Positions 37,676 to 50,800 of a stretch of 64,000 nucleotides of DNA are shown one piece after another; the stretch's first letter is position 1; each line of letters starts with the position of its first letter. A program made the translations under genes and the position numbers. The DNA is from Myripristis murdjan (Eukaryota > Chordata > Actinopteri > Holocentriformes > Holocentridae), in contig NC_043980.1 of the NCBI RefSeq assembly GCF_902150065.1, positions 18,723,917-18,787,916 on the forward strand. Reading direction: 5' to 3'. The notes below the pieces were generated by a model. The model saw nothing but the letters and a program-made list of their open reading frames with translations. It did not search any database and had not been told where the DNA came from.

Positions 37676-37963
37676 GAATGGATAAACAATTAAAGTGATC
37701 AGAAATGGACAGTCAGATGTAATCAATATCACTGAAAAAATTCAGTGTAAGAATTGGGTATAACAATAAATCCATTTCTTTAGCACATGTAACACTACCA
37801 TTTATAAATCCATTCAAGCACTGCCTAGCAAATGTAATATATTTTGCAACAACGTTAATGTATCTTAATTTATAATATTGTTCATGTAGTGTCTGATATC
37901 ATAGCAAACATATATTTGTGAATTATTTATTATATATTACATGCACTTCTTTTGGTTGTTATA

Positions 37964-38410
37964 CAGTGGTCCCTCGTTTATCGCGGGAGTTACATTCTAA
38001 AAATAACCCTCAATAGGCGAAATCCGCGAGGTAGTCAGCTTTATTTTTTACAATTATTATAGATGTTTTAAGGCTGTAAAACCCCTCACTACACACTTTA
38101 TACACTTTTGTCAGACAGGCATTAACATTTTCTCACTTTTCTCTCTTGTTTAAACACTCAAAGTTCAAACCTTCATAGAAAAATAAGTCCAGTATTATAG
38201 AATGAACGCATTCTGTACAGTACAGGAGACACGGCACGGAGGAGATTGATTGACAATGGTCTACAGTCCCTTAGCCAAACAGTACGCAGAACACAATGCG
38301 CTGTTTAAAAAAAAAAGAAAAGAAAAGAAAAAGCATGCAAAATTGCACTAAAAAAATCTGCGAAACTGCGAGGCCGCGAAAACTGAACCGCGTATAGCGA
38401 GGGACAACTG
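37964..38410. mobile_element. pogo/Tigger-like MITE, 447 bp
   Basis: The ends are CAGTGGTCCCTCG and, inverted, CAGTTGTCCCTCG, flanked by TA. The matching position in cassette 1 (near 29381) reads straight through 'ggttgttatattgcactt', a perfect empty site. The insertion therefore postdates the duplication. The interior is non-coding, with an A/GAAAA-rich tract at 38306-38332. Confidence 0.88.
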
Positions 38411-38801
38411 TATTGCACTTAAGTTTTGTTTTACTAAGACACATTTCTTGAAATTTTGCTGCACTTCCCAAAACTCAACATAAAAATGAAAAACTGTGCA
38501 CCCATTTTTCACAAACTTCAACGTGCGATGTCAAAACCAAACTTTCCACTCAAAACCAACACTCCTGTATGGAGTTTAGGAATGGAGAATGTAGGAGACA
38601 GACGTTTTTGAATCTTCAGTTGTTAGTGGAACAGTCGGTGGAAACTGACTGTCCCAGACGACATTGTAACTTGGCTTCTCTGGCTGTGCTGACTCTAACC
38701 ATATCTAGTCAAAATACAGGATCCCACAGACCATGAAGGAAATCCCGGAATTTGGATAGGTGTGTGAACAGTTTTGACTCATGATTTACACCTGGAGACT
38801 T

Positions 38802-38830
38802 GTGTGTTAACTGGGATCCAGTTAACACAC
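38802..38830. repeat. 13-bp perfect palindrome, second copy
   Basis: Identical to 29813-29841. Confidence 0.85.
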
Positions 38831-39907
38831 TTGACCTGATGGTATTGATGACCAGTGCGAGTTTTTCCACAAAAAGTTAAACAAACCTCGAACATATTTG
38901 AAAATAGGGAAATAGTATTTATCATTTTTGGAAATCAGGCTGTCTTTTGGAAGATGGTGTTATGGTTTTGGATGTTTAGTCAATAGGCCCAGTTATAGCG
39001 TGTAAGCAATTGAGAAAAACTGTAATCATTGATTGATTGAGTTGTAAATGTATTTTTCATAATTGGAATATAAATAATTTGAATTAAAGAACACTGCAAG
39101 TCATGCAAAAAGACTAATGTATTTTTTAACAGGTATTTTACAAAGTTTTTTTTTGTTTTGTTTTCATTCAGGAGTTGGGGGTTTTGGATTGTGACAAGAA
39201 AGCGTAGATTAATTCATTACAAACCTCAACAGCAATGTTGAGTGATCTGAACAGTAAAAAAATCATTATTTCTATAGCACCTTTAAAAAAAAGTGCTTCA
39301 CATACATAGGACATGAGCAGTAGTCCTAGATTACAACAGTAAAATATAAAAATACAAATAAATTAAAACAATTAAATATTATATAATAATTATTATTACA
39401 TATTTTAAAATTATTAAATACTACTAGACAAGATTAAATGTTAAGAAAATAAAAAGCACAAGGCACGTGAGTAACTAAAGCAGGACACTGGTGTCCGGCT
39501 AGTGTTGGTTAAATCTGTGGTGGTAGCTGCATTTGAGATCAACTGATGGGAGTAATTTTTTTTTTTTTTTTTTTTGGTGACAGTTTGGACTCTTACCCAT
39601 ATACATGTGTTTGCTGCTCCATTGGAGTGTGATACATCCACCAAATCTGGTCCATTAAATTCTTCCCTGTCATAAGACTGGGAGCTTCATTGGGAGAGTA
39701 CTACTTCAAAATAAAGTAACTTTTGAGCACTTTCATTCCTGTTTTCAGTCATCTGGCTTCCAAAATGCCTGTTTTACATATTGTTTTGCCTTAGCACTGC
39801 CTGTGTCAGCACATCTCGGCCCTGCAGTCCCATATTCTACCTGGCAGAAAACTCTCCTGCCATTTTTGAAACAATGGGGACTGAAACTGATATGTATGAT
39901 ATATGTA

Positions 39908-39911
39908 CACA

Positions 39912-39966
<55 letters not shown>

Positions 39967-39981
39967 GTGTATATGTGTATA
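39908..39981. repeat. (CA)n(TA)n microsatellite
   Basis: About 25 CA units, then TATATG words, directly before the Tc1 left end. Confidence 0.95.
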
Positions 39982-39988
39982 TATACAT

Positions 39989-40854
39989 ACCAGTCAAAAG
40001 TTTGGACACACCTTCTCATTCAATGTTTTTTCTTTATTTTCATGACTTTTACATTGTAGACTCTCACTGAGGGCATCAAAACTATGAATGAACACATATG
40101 GAATTATGTAGTAAACAAAAAAGTTTTCCAACAGTCTTGAACGAGTTCCCAGAGGTGTTTAGCACTTGTTGGCCCCTTTGCCTTCACTCTGTGGTCCAGC
40201 TCACCCCAAACCATCTCGATTGGGTTCAGGTCCGGTGACTGTGGAGGCCAGGTCATCTGGCACAGCACTCCATCACTCTCCTTCTTGGTCAAATAGCCCT
40301 TACACAGCCTGGAGGTGTGTTTGGGGTCATTGTCCTGCTGAAAATAAACTATGGTCCAACTAAGCACAAACCAGATGGGATGGCATGTTGCTACAGGATG
40401 CTGCACGGTAGCCATGCTGGTTTAGTGTGCCTTCAATTGTTAATAAATCTCCAACAGTGTAACCAGCAAAGCACCCCCACACCATCACACATCACAACAT
40501 AACTGATGGTCTCAACCCATGTCAGAAGGCAAGAAATTCCACAAGTGAACCCTAACAAGGCACACCTGTGAAGTGAAAACCATTTCAGTTGACTACATCA
40601 TAAAGCTCATGGAGAGAAGGCCAAGGGTTTGCAGGGCTGCCAACAAAGCAAAGGGTAGCTACTTTGAGGAATCTAAAATATAAAATTATTTAATTAGTTA
40701 TTTAACAGTTTTTTCTTTGCTACATGATTCCATGTATCTTGCTTCATATATTTAATGTCTTCAGTATGTATCTACAATGTAGAAAGTAGTAAAAATAAAG
40801 AAAAAAAAAAACATTGAATGAGAAGGTGTGTCCAAACTTTTGACTGGTAGTGTA
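39989..40854 (-). mobile_element. Tc1-like transposon, duplicated copy
   Basis: Same ends and internal deletion as the element at 30854-31861, plus an extra deletion of about 120 bp in the left arm (between 'aacaaaaaag' and 'ttttccaac'). It occupies the orthologous position in the second spacer, so the two are products of one insertion. The minus-strand frame 40104-40415 keeps the second Asp and the Glu region, but its C-terminus is cut. Confidence 0.85.
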
Positions 40855-40876
40855 TATGTATATATATATGTGTGTG

Positions 40877-40921
<45 letters not shown>

Positions 40922-41219
40922 CTATCTATCTATCTATCCATCTATCTAACTATATATATCTATATATCTATATCTATCTATCTATCTATCTATATCTATA
41001 TATCTATATTTATATATCTATATCTATAGATATATCTATATCTATCTATATTTATATATCTATATTTATATATCTATATATCTATAGATATATCTATCTA
41101 TATCTATATATAGATAGATATATCTATATCTATAGATATATAGATATATATAGATATAGATAGATATATCTATAGATATATAGATAGATAGATATAGATA
41201 GATAGATAGATAGATATAC
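40855..41219. repeat. Compound microsatellite (TG)n(TATC)n(TAGA)n
   Basis: About 25 TG units followed by 300 bp of interleaved TATC, TATA and TAGA words that are largely self-complementary. The short frames inside it are not genes. Confidence 0.95.
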
Positions 41220-41837
41220 AAATGTCTGTGCATGAAGAAAAATCCATCTAATACTGCCACAAAATTCAGAATGATGAAAAACCACAGCTTAATATCTTTG
41301 TGGACGAGGTGTTTGGACTGTCAATGAAAATGAAAAATGAACTTCTAATAAGGTAAGAGTACTATTTTTGTACAAATAAAAACGGACTTGCTAAACAATA
41401 TTTTAAAAACAGAAAATAATTATTATAATTAATTAACGAAAGAAAATGTATGGACAGTAATCTGATAGAACTGAAGAATGAACATTTTAATTTATGATTA
41501 TTGGAAAAATTGGTGTCTAGAAGTAATTTTATTCAATCAAAAATCAAATATACTAAAAGCTTAAAAATAAACAAAAATGAAATACCTATGAAAAATTAAA
41601 ATGTGCATATCCAAGACTGAGCATTTTATAAAAACAAACCCACACACAAACATAACATACAAAATAAATCAATAAAAAAAATGAAGATATACATTCATGC
41701 ATATATATATACACATACATTCATACAAACATAGAAACAAACTTACCTTTGAAGAAAACGATTAAGATTACATGTGATGATCAAATAATGTCAATAACAT
41801 TCCTTCATTTTCTTTTTTAAATTAAATTTGATTCAAG
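41220..41837 (+). other. Upstream flank of mucin cassette 3
   Basis: Homologous to 32095-32715. It carries the exon-like stretch at 41270-41352, here with a 5-nt insertion that changes its end phase. No signal-peptide exon is seen. Confidence 0.5.
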
Positions 41838-44800
41838 ACCACCACACCAACAACAACAACCACAACAGTGGAACCAACAACCAGCACAACAGCACGAACA
41901 AGTACAATGACGACACCAACAACCACAACAGAAGCACAAACAACCACAACAGAAGCTCCTACTACCACAACTGCAGCTCCAACAACAACTGCAGCTCCCA
42001 CCACCACAACTGCAGCCACAACCACAACTGCAGCCACCACTACTACAACAGCGGCTGCAACAACCACAACAGCAGCCCCCACAACCACAACTGCTGTCCC
42101 CACAACAACCACTGCAGCTCCAACAACAACAACAACAGCAACTCCAACAACCACAACAGGGGCACCAACAACCACAACAGCGACTCCCACAACCACAACT
42201 GCAGCTACAACAAAGACTACATCAGTACCAACAACCACAACTGCTGTCCCCACAACAACCACTGCAGCTCCAACAACGACTACAGTAGTACCATCAACAA
42301 CCACAGCCGCACCCACAACCACAACTGCAGCTCCCACAACCACAACTGAAGCACCAACAACAACAACTGCAGCTCTCACCACTACAACTGCAGCTCCCAC
42401 AACAACTGCAGCCTCCACTACTGCAACAATGGCTCCAACGATCACAACAGCTGCCCCCACAACCACAACTGCACCTCCAACAACGAGTACAGCAGTACCA
42501 ACAACCACAACTGCTGTCCCCACAACAACCACTGCAGCTCCAAAAACGACTACAGCAGTACCAACAACCACCACAGCCGCACCGACAACTACAACTGCTG
42601 TCCCCACAACCACAACTGCAGCTCCCACAACCACAACTGCAGCTCCCACAACCACAACAGCAGCTCCCACAACCACAACAGTGGCACCAACAACCACCAC
42701 GGTTGCTCCCACAACAACAACAGCAGCCCCCACAACCACAAGTGCTGTCCCCACAACCACAACTGCAGCTCCCACAACCACAACTGCAGGACCAACAACC
42801 ACAACTGCAGCACCAACAACAACTTCAGCTCCCACCACTACAACTGCAGCTCCCACAACAACAACTGCAGCTCTCACCACTACAACTGCAGCTCCCACAA
42901 CAACTGCAGCCTCCACTACTACAACAATGGCTCCAACAACCACAACAGCTGCCCCCACAACCACAACTGCACCTCCAACAACGACTACAGCAGTACCAAC
43001 AACCACAACTGCTGTCCCCACAACAACCACTGCAGCTCCAACAACGACTACAGTAGTACCAACAACAACCACAGCCGCACCCACAACCACAACTGCAGCT
43101 CCCACAACCACAACTGAAGCACCAACAACAACAACTGCAGCTCCCACCACTACAACTGCAGCTCCAACAACAACCGCAGCCTCCACTACTACAACAATGG
43201 CTCCAACAACCACAACAGCTGCCCCCACAACCACAACTGCACCTCCAACAACGACTACAGCAGTACCAACAACCACAACTGCTGTCCCCACAACAACCAC
43301 TGCAGCTCCAACGACTACAGCAGTACCAACAACCATAACTGCTGTCCCCACAACCACAACTGCAGCTCCTACAACCACAACTTCAGCACTAACAACAACA
43401 ACTTCAGCTCCCACCACTACAACTGCAGCACCAACAACAACAACTGCAGCTCCCACCACTACAACTGCAGCTTCAACAACAACTGCAGCCCCCACTACTA
43501 CAACAGTGGCTCCAACAACCACAACCACTGCCCCCACAACCACAACTGCACCTCCAACAACGACTACAGCAGTACCAACAACCACAACTGCTGTCCCCAC
43601 CACAACCACTGCAGCTCCAACAACGACTACAGTAGTACCAACAACAACCACAGCCGCACCCACAACCACAACTGCAGCTCCCACAACCACAACTGAAGCA
43701 CCAACAACAACAACTGCAGCTCCCACCACTACAACTGCAGCTCCAACAACAACTGCAGCCTCCACCACTACAACAATGGCTCCAACAATCACAACAGCTG
43801 CCCCCACAACCACAACTGCACCTCCAACAACGACTACAGCAGTACCAACAACCACAACTGCTGTCCCCACAACAACCACTGCAGCTCCAACAACAACTAC
43901 AGCAGTACCAACAACCACAACTGCTGTCCCCACAACCACAACTGCAGCTCCAACAACCACAACTTCAGCACCAACAACAACAACTTCAGCTCCCACCACT
44001 ACAACTGCAGCACCAACAAAAACAACTGCAGCTCTCACCACTACAACTGCAGCTTCAACAACAACTGCAGCCCCCACTACTACAACAGTGGCTCCAACAA
44101 CGACTACAGCAGTACCAACAACCACAACTGCTGTCCCCACAACAACCACTGCAGCTCCAACAACGACTACAGCAGTACCAACAACCACCACAGCCGCACC
44201 CACAACTACAACTGCTGTTCCCACAACCACAACTGCAGCTCCCACAACCACAACTGCAGCTCTCACAACCACAACAGCTGCTCCCACAACCACTACTACT
44301 CCTCTAACAACCACAACAGCAGCACCAACAACAACAGCAGCTCCTTCCATAACAACTTCAGCTCCAACAACTACAGCAGTTACACCAACAACCACCACAT
44401 CCTCTCCCACAACCACAACTGCTGCCCCCACAACTACAAGTTCAGCTCCCTCAACTACAACAGCGGTGCGAACAACCACAACATCAGTCCCCACAACCAC
44501 AAGTGCTGTCCCCACAACCACAACTGCAGCTCCCACAACCACAACTGCAGCTCCCACATCCACAACTGCAGCACCAACAACCACAACTGCAGCACCAACA
44601 ACAACTTCAGCTCCCACCACTACAACTACAGCACCCACAACAACAACTGCAGCTCCCACCACTACAACTGCAGCTCCAACAACAACTGCAGCCTCCACTA
44701 CTACAACAATGGCTCCAACAACCACAACAGCTGCCCCCACAACCACAACTGCACCTCCAACAACGACTACAGCAGTACCAACAACCACAACTGCTGTCCC

Positions 44801-47800
44801 CACAACAACCACTGCAGCTCCAACAACAACTACAGTAGTACCAACAACAACCACAGCCGCACCCACAACCACAACTGCAGCTCCCACAACCACAACTGAA
44901 GCACCAACAACAACAACTGCAGCTCCCACCACTACAACTGCAGCTCCAACAACAACTGCGGCCTCCACTACTACAACAATGGCTCCAACAACCACAATAG
45001 CTGCCCCCACAACCACAACTGCACCTCCAACAACGACTACAGCAGTACCAACAACCACAACTGCTGTCCCCACAACAACCACTGCAGCTCCAACAACGAC
45101 TACAGCAGTACCAACAACCACCACAGCCGCACCCACAACTACAACTGCTATCCCCACAACCACAACTGCAGCTCCCACAACCACAACTGCAGCTCTCACA
45201 ACCACAACTGCAGCTCCCACAACCACTACTGCAGCTCCCACAACCACAACTGCAGCACCAACAACCACAACTGCAGCACCAACAACCACAACTGCAGCAC
45301 CAACAACTCCAGCTCCCACCACTACAACTGCAGCACCCACAACAACAACTGCAGCTCTCACCACTTCAACTGCAGCTCCCACAACAACTGCAGCCTCCAC
45401 TACTACAACAATGGCTCCAACAACCACAACAGCTGCCCCCACAACCACAACTGCACCTCCAACAACGACTACAGCAGTACCAACAACCACAACTGCTGTC
45501 CCCACAACAACCACTGCAGCTCCAACAACGACTACAGTAGTACCAACAACAACCACAGCCGCACCCACAACCACAACTGCAGCTCCCACAACCACAACTG
45601 AAGCACCAACAACAACAACTGCAGCTCCCACCACTACAACTGCAGCTCCAACAACAACTGCAGCCTCCACTACTACAACAATGGCTCCAACAACCACAAC
45701 AGCTGCCCCCACAACCACAACTGCACCTCCAACAACGACTACAGCAGTACCAACAACCACAACTGCTGTCCCCACAACAACCACTGCAGCTCCAACAACG
45801 ACTACAGCAGTACCAACAACCACAACTGCTGTCCCCACAACCACAACTGCAGCTCCCACAACCACAACTGAAGCACCAACAACAACAACTGCAGCTCCCA
45901 CCACTACAACTGCAGCTCCAACAACAACTGCAGCCTCCACTACTACAACAATGGCTTCAACAACCACAACAGCTGCCCCCACAACCACAACTGCACCTCC
46001 AACAACGACTACAGTAGTACCAACAACCACAACTGCTGTCCCCACAACAACCACTGCAGCTCCAACAACGACTACAGCAGTACCAACAACAACCACAGCC
46101 GCACCCACAACCACAACTGCAGCTCCCACCACTACAACTACAGCACCCACAACAACAACTGCAGCTCCCACCACTACAACTGCAGCTCCCACAACAACTG
46201 CAGCCTCCACTACTACAACAATGGCTCCAACAACCACAACAGCTGCCCCCACAACCACAACTGCACCTCCAACAACGACTACAGCAGTACCAACAACCAC
46301 AACTGCTGTCCCCACAACAACCACTGCAGCTCCAACAACAACTACAGTAGTACCAACAACAACCACAGCCGCACCCACAACCACAACTGCAGCTCCCACA
46401 ACCACAACTGAAGCACCAACAACAACAACTGCAGCTCCCACCACTACAACTGCAGCTCCAACAACAACTGCAGCCTCCACTACTACAACAATGGCTCCAA
46501 CAACCACAACAGCTGCCCCCACAACCACAACTGCACCTCCAACAACGACTACAGCAGTACCAACAACCACAACTGCTGTCCCCACAACAACCACTGCAGC
46601 TCCAACAACGACTACAGCAGTACCAACAACCACCACAGCCGCACCCACAACTACAACTGCTATCCCCACAACCACAACTGCAGCTCCCACAACCACAACT
46701 GCAGCTCTCACAACCACAACTGCAGCTCCCACAACCACTACTGCAGCTCCCACAACCACAACTGCAGCACCAACAACCACAACTGCAGCACCAACAACAA
46801 CTTCAGCTCCCACCACTACAACTGCAGCACCCACAACAACAACTGCAGCTCTCACCACTTCAACTGCAGCTCCCACAACAACTGCAGCCTCCACTACTAC
46901 AACAATGGCTCCAACAACCACAACAGCTGCCCCCACAACCACAACTGCACCTCCAACAACGACTACAGCAGTACCAACAACCACAACTGCTGTCCCCACA
47001 ACAACCACTGCAGCTCCAACAACGACTACAGTAGTACCAACAACAACCACAGCCGCACCCACAACCACAACTGCAGCTCCCACAACCACAACTGAAGCAC
47101 CAACAACAACAACTGCAGCTCCCACCACTACAACTGCAGCTCCAACAACAACTGCAGCCTCCACTACTACAACAATGGCTCCAACAACCACAACAGCTGC
47201 CCCCACAACCACAACTGCACCTCCAACAACGACTACAGCAGTACCAACAACCACAACTGCTGTCCCCACAACAACCACTGCAGCTCCAACAACGACTACA
47301 GCAGTACCAACAACCACAACTGCTGTCCCCACAACCACAACTGCAGCTCCCACAACCACAACTGAAGCACCAACAACAACAACTGCAGCTCCCACCACTA
47401 CAACTGCAGCTCCAACAACAACTGCAGCCTCCACTACTACAACAATGGCTTCAACAACCACAACAGCTGCCCCCACAACCACAACTGCACCTCCAACAAC
47501 GACTATAGTAGTACCAACAACCACAACTGCTGTCCCCACAACAACCACTGCAGCTCCAACAACGACTACAGCAGTACCAACAACAACCTCAGCCGCACCC
47601 ACAACCACAACTGCAGCTCCCACCACTACAACTACAGCACCCACAACAACAACTGCAGCTCCCACCACTACAACTGCAGCTCCCACAACAACTGCAGCCT
47701 CCACTACTACAACAATGGCTCCAACAACCACAACAGCTGCCCCCACAACCACAACTGCACCTCCAACAACGACTACAGCAGTACCAACAACCACAACTGC

Positions 47801-50800
47801 TGTCCCCACAACAACCACTGCAGCTCCAACAACAACTACAGTAGTACCAACAACAACCACAGCCGCACCCACAACCACAACTGCAGCTCCCACAACCACA
47901 ACTGAAGCACCAACAACAACAACTGCAGCTCCCACCACTACAACTGCAGCTCCAACAACAACTGCAGCCTCCACTACTACAACAATGGCTCCAACAACCA
48001 CAACAGCTGCCCCCTCAACCACAACTGCACCTCCAACAACGACTACAGCAGTACCAACAACCACAACTGCTGTCCCCACAACAACCACTGCAGCTCCAAC
48101 AACGACTACAGCAGTACCAACAACCACCACAGCCGCACCCACAACTACAACTGCTATCCCCACAACCACAACTGCAGCTCCCACAACCACAACTGCAGCT
48201 CTCACAACCACAACTGCAGCTCCCACAACCACTTCTGCAGCTCCCACAACCACAACTGCAGCACCAACAACCACAACTGCAGCACCAACAACAACTTCAG
48301 CTCCCACCACTACAACTGCAGCACCCACAACAACAACTGCAGCTCTCACCACTTCAACTGCAGCTCCCACAACAACTGCAGCCTCCACTACTACAACAAT
48401 GGCTCCAACAACCACAACAGCTGCCCCCACAACCACAACTGCACCTCCAACAACGACTACAGCAGTACCAACAACCACAACTGCTGTCCCCACAACAACC
48501 ACTGCAGCTCCAACAACGACTACAGTAGTACCAACAACAACCACAGCCGCACCCACAACCACAACTGCAGCTCCCACAACCACAACTGAAGCACCAACAA
48601 CAACAACTGCAGCTCCCACCACTACAACTGCAGCTCCAACAACAACTGCAGCCTCCACTACTACAACAATGGCTCCAACAACCACAACAGCTGCCCCCAC
48701 AACCACAACTGCACCTCCAACAACGACTACAGCAGTACCAACAACCACAACTGCTGTCCCCACAACAACCACTGCAGCTCCAACAACGACTACAGCAGTA
48801 CCAACAACCACAACTGCTGTCCCCACAACCACAACTGCAGCTCCCACAACCACAATTTCAGCACCAACAACAACAACTTCAGCTCCCACCACTACAACTG
48901 CAGCACCACCAACAACTGCAGCTCTCACCACTACAACTGCAGCCCCCACTACTACAACAGTGGCTCCAACAACCACAACAGCTGCCCCCACAACCACAAC
49001 TGCACCTCCAACAACGACTACAGCAGTACCAACAACCACAACTGCTGTCCCCACAACAACCACTGCAGCTCCAACAACGACTACAGTAGTACCATCAACA
49101 ACCACAGCCGCACCCACAACCACAACTGCAGCTCCCACAACCACAACTGAAGCACCAACAACAACAACTGCAGCTCCGACCACTACAACTGCAGCTCCAA
49201 CAACAACAGCAGCCTCCACTACTACAACAATGGCTCTAAAAACCACAACAGCTGCCCCCACAACCACAACTGCACCTCCAACAACGACTACAGCAGTACC
49301 AACAACCACAACTGCTGTCCCCACAACAACCACTGCAGCTCTAACAACGACTACAGTAGTAGCAACAACAACCACAGCCGCACCCACAACCACAACTGCA
49401 GCTCCCACAACCACAACTGAAGCACCAACAACAACTGCAGCTCCCAGTACTACAACAGCGGCTCCAACAACCACAACAGCAGCCCCCACAACCACAAGTG
49501 CTGTCCCCACAACCACAACTGCAGCTCCCACAACCACAACTGCAGCTCCCACAACCACAACTGTAGCACCAACAACCACAACTGCAGCACAAACAACAAC
49601 TTCAGCTCCCACCACTACAGCTGCAGAACCCACAACAACAACTGCAGCTCCCACCACTACAACTGCAGCTCCAACAACTGCAGCCTCCACTACTACAATA
49701 ATGGCTCCAACAACCACAACAGCTGCCCCCACAACCACAACTGCACCTCCAACAACGACTACAGCAGTACCAACAACCACAACTGCTGTCCCCACAACAA
49801 CAACTGCAGCTCCCACCACTACAACTGCAGCTCCCACAACAACTGCAGCCTCCACTACTACAACAATGGCTCCAACAACCACAACAGCTGCCCCCACAAC
49901 CACAACTGCACCTCCAACAACGACTACAGCAGTACCAACAACCACAACTGCTGTCCCCACAACAACCACTGCAGCTCCAACAACGACTACAGCAGTACCA
50001 ACAACCACAACTGCTGTCCCCACAACCACAACTGCAGCTCCCACAACCACAATTTCAGCACCAACAACAACAACTTCAGCTCCCACCACTACAACTGCAG
50101 CACCACCAACAACTGCAGCTCTCACCACTACAACTGCAGCCCCCACTACTACAACAGTGGCTCCAACAACCACAACAGCTGCCCCCACAACCACAACTGC
50201 ACCTCCAACAACGACTACAGCAGTACCAACAACCACAACTGCTGTCCCCACAACAACCACTGCAGCTCCAACAACGACTACAGTAGTACCATCAACAACC
50301 ACAGCCGCACCCACAACCACAACTGCAGCTCCCACAACCACAACTGAAGCACCAACAACAACAACTGCAGCTCCGACCACTACAACTGCAGCTCCAACAA
50401 CAACAGCAGCCTCCACTACTACAACAATGGCTCTAAAAACCACAACAGCTGCCCCCACAACCACAACTGCACCTCCAACAACGACTACAGCAGTACCAAC
50501 AACCACAACTGCTGTCCCCACAACAACCACTGCAGCTCTAACAACGACTACAGTAGTAGCAACAACAACCACAGCCGCACCCACAACCACAACTGCAGCT
50601 CCCACAACCACAACTGAAGCACCAACAACAACTGCAGCTCCCAGTACTACAACAGCGGCTCCAACAACCACAACAGCAGCCCCCACAACCACAAGTGCTG
50701 TCCCCACAACCACAACTGCAGCTCCCACAACCACAACTGCAGCTCCCACAACCACAACTGTAGCACCAACAACCACAACTGCAGCACAAACAACAACTTC

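Larger units (their letters stand above)
38411..39985. other. Intercassette spacer 2 (duplicated DNA)
   Basis: Collinear with 29383-30851. Relative to spacer 1 it lacks about 50 bp after 38430 and carries an extra ~90 bp at 39452-39545 (also present near 59070-59165 in the third spacer). The 29-bp palindrome recurs at 38802-38830. No gene. Confidence 0.7.

Noticed and set aside
40828-41260. Tyr/Ile/Ser-rich frames
   Set aside because: Translation of TATC/TAGA microsatellite.
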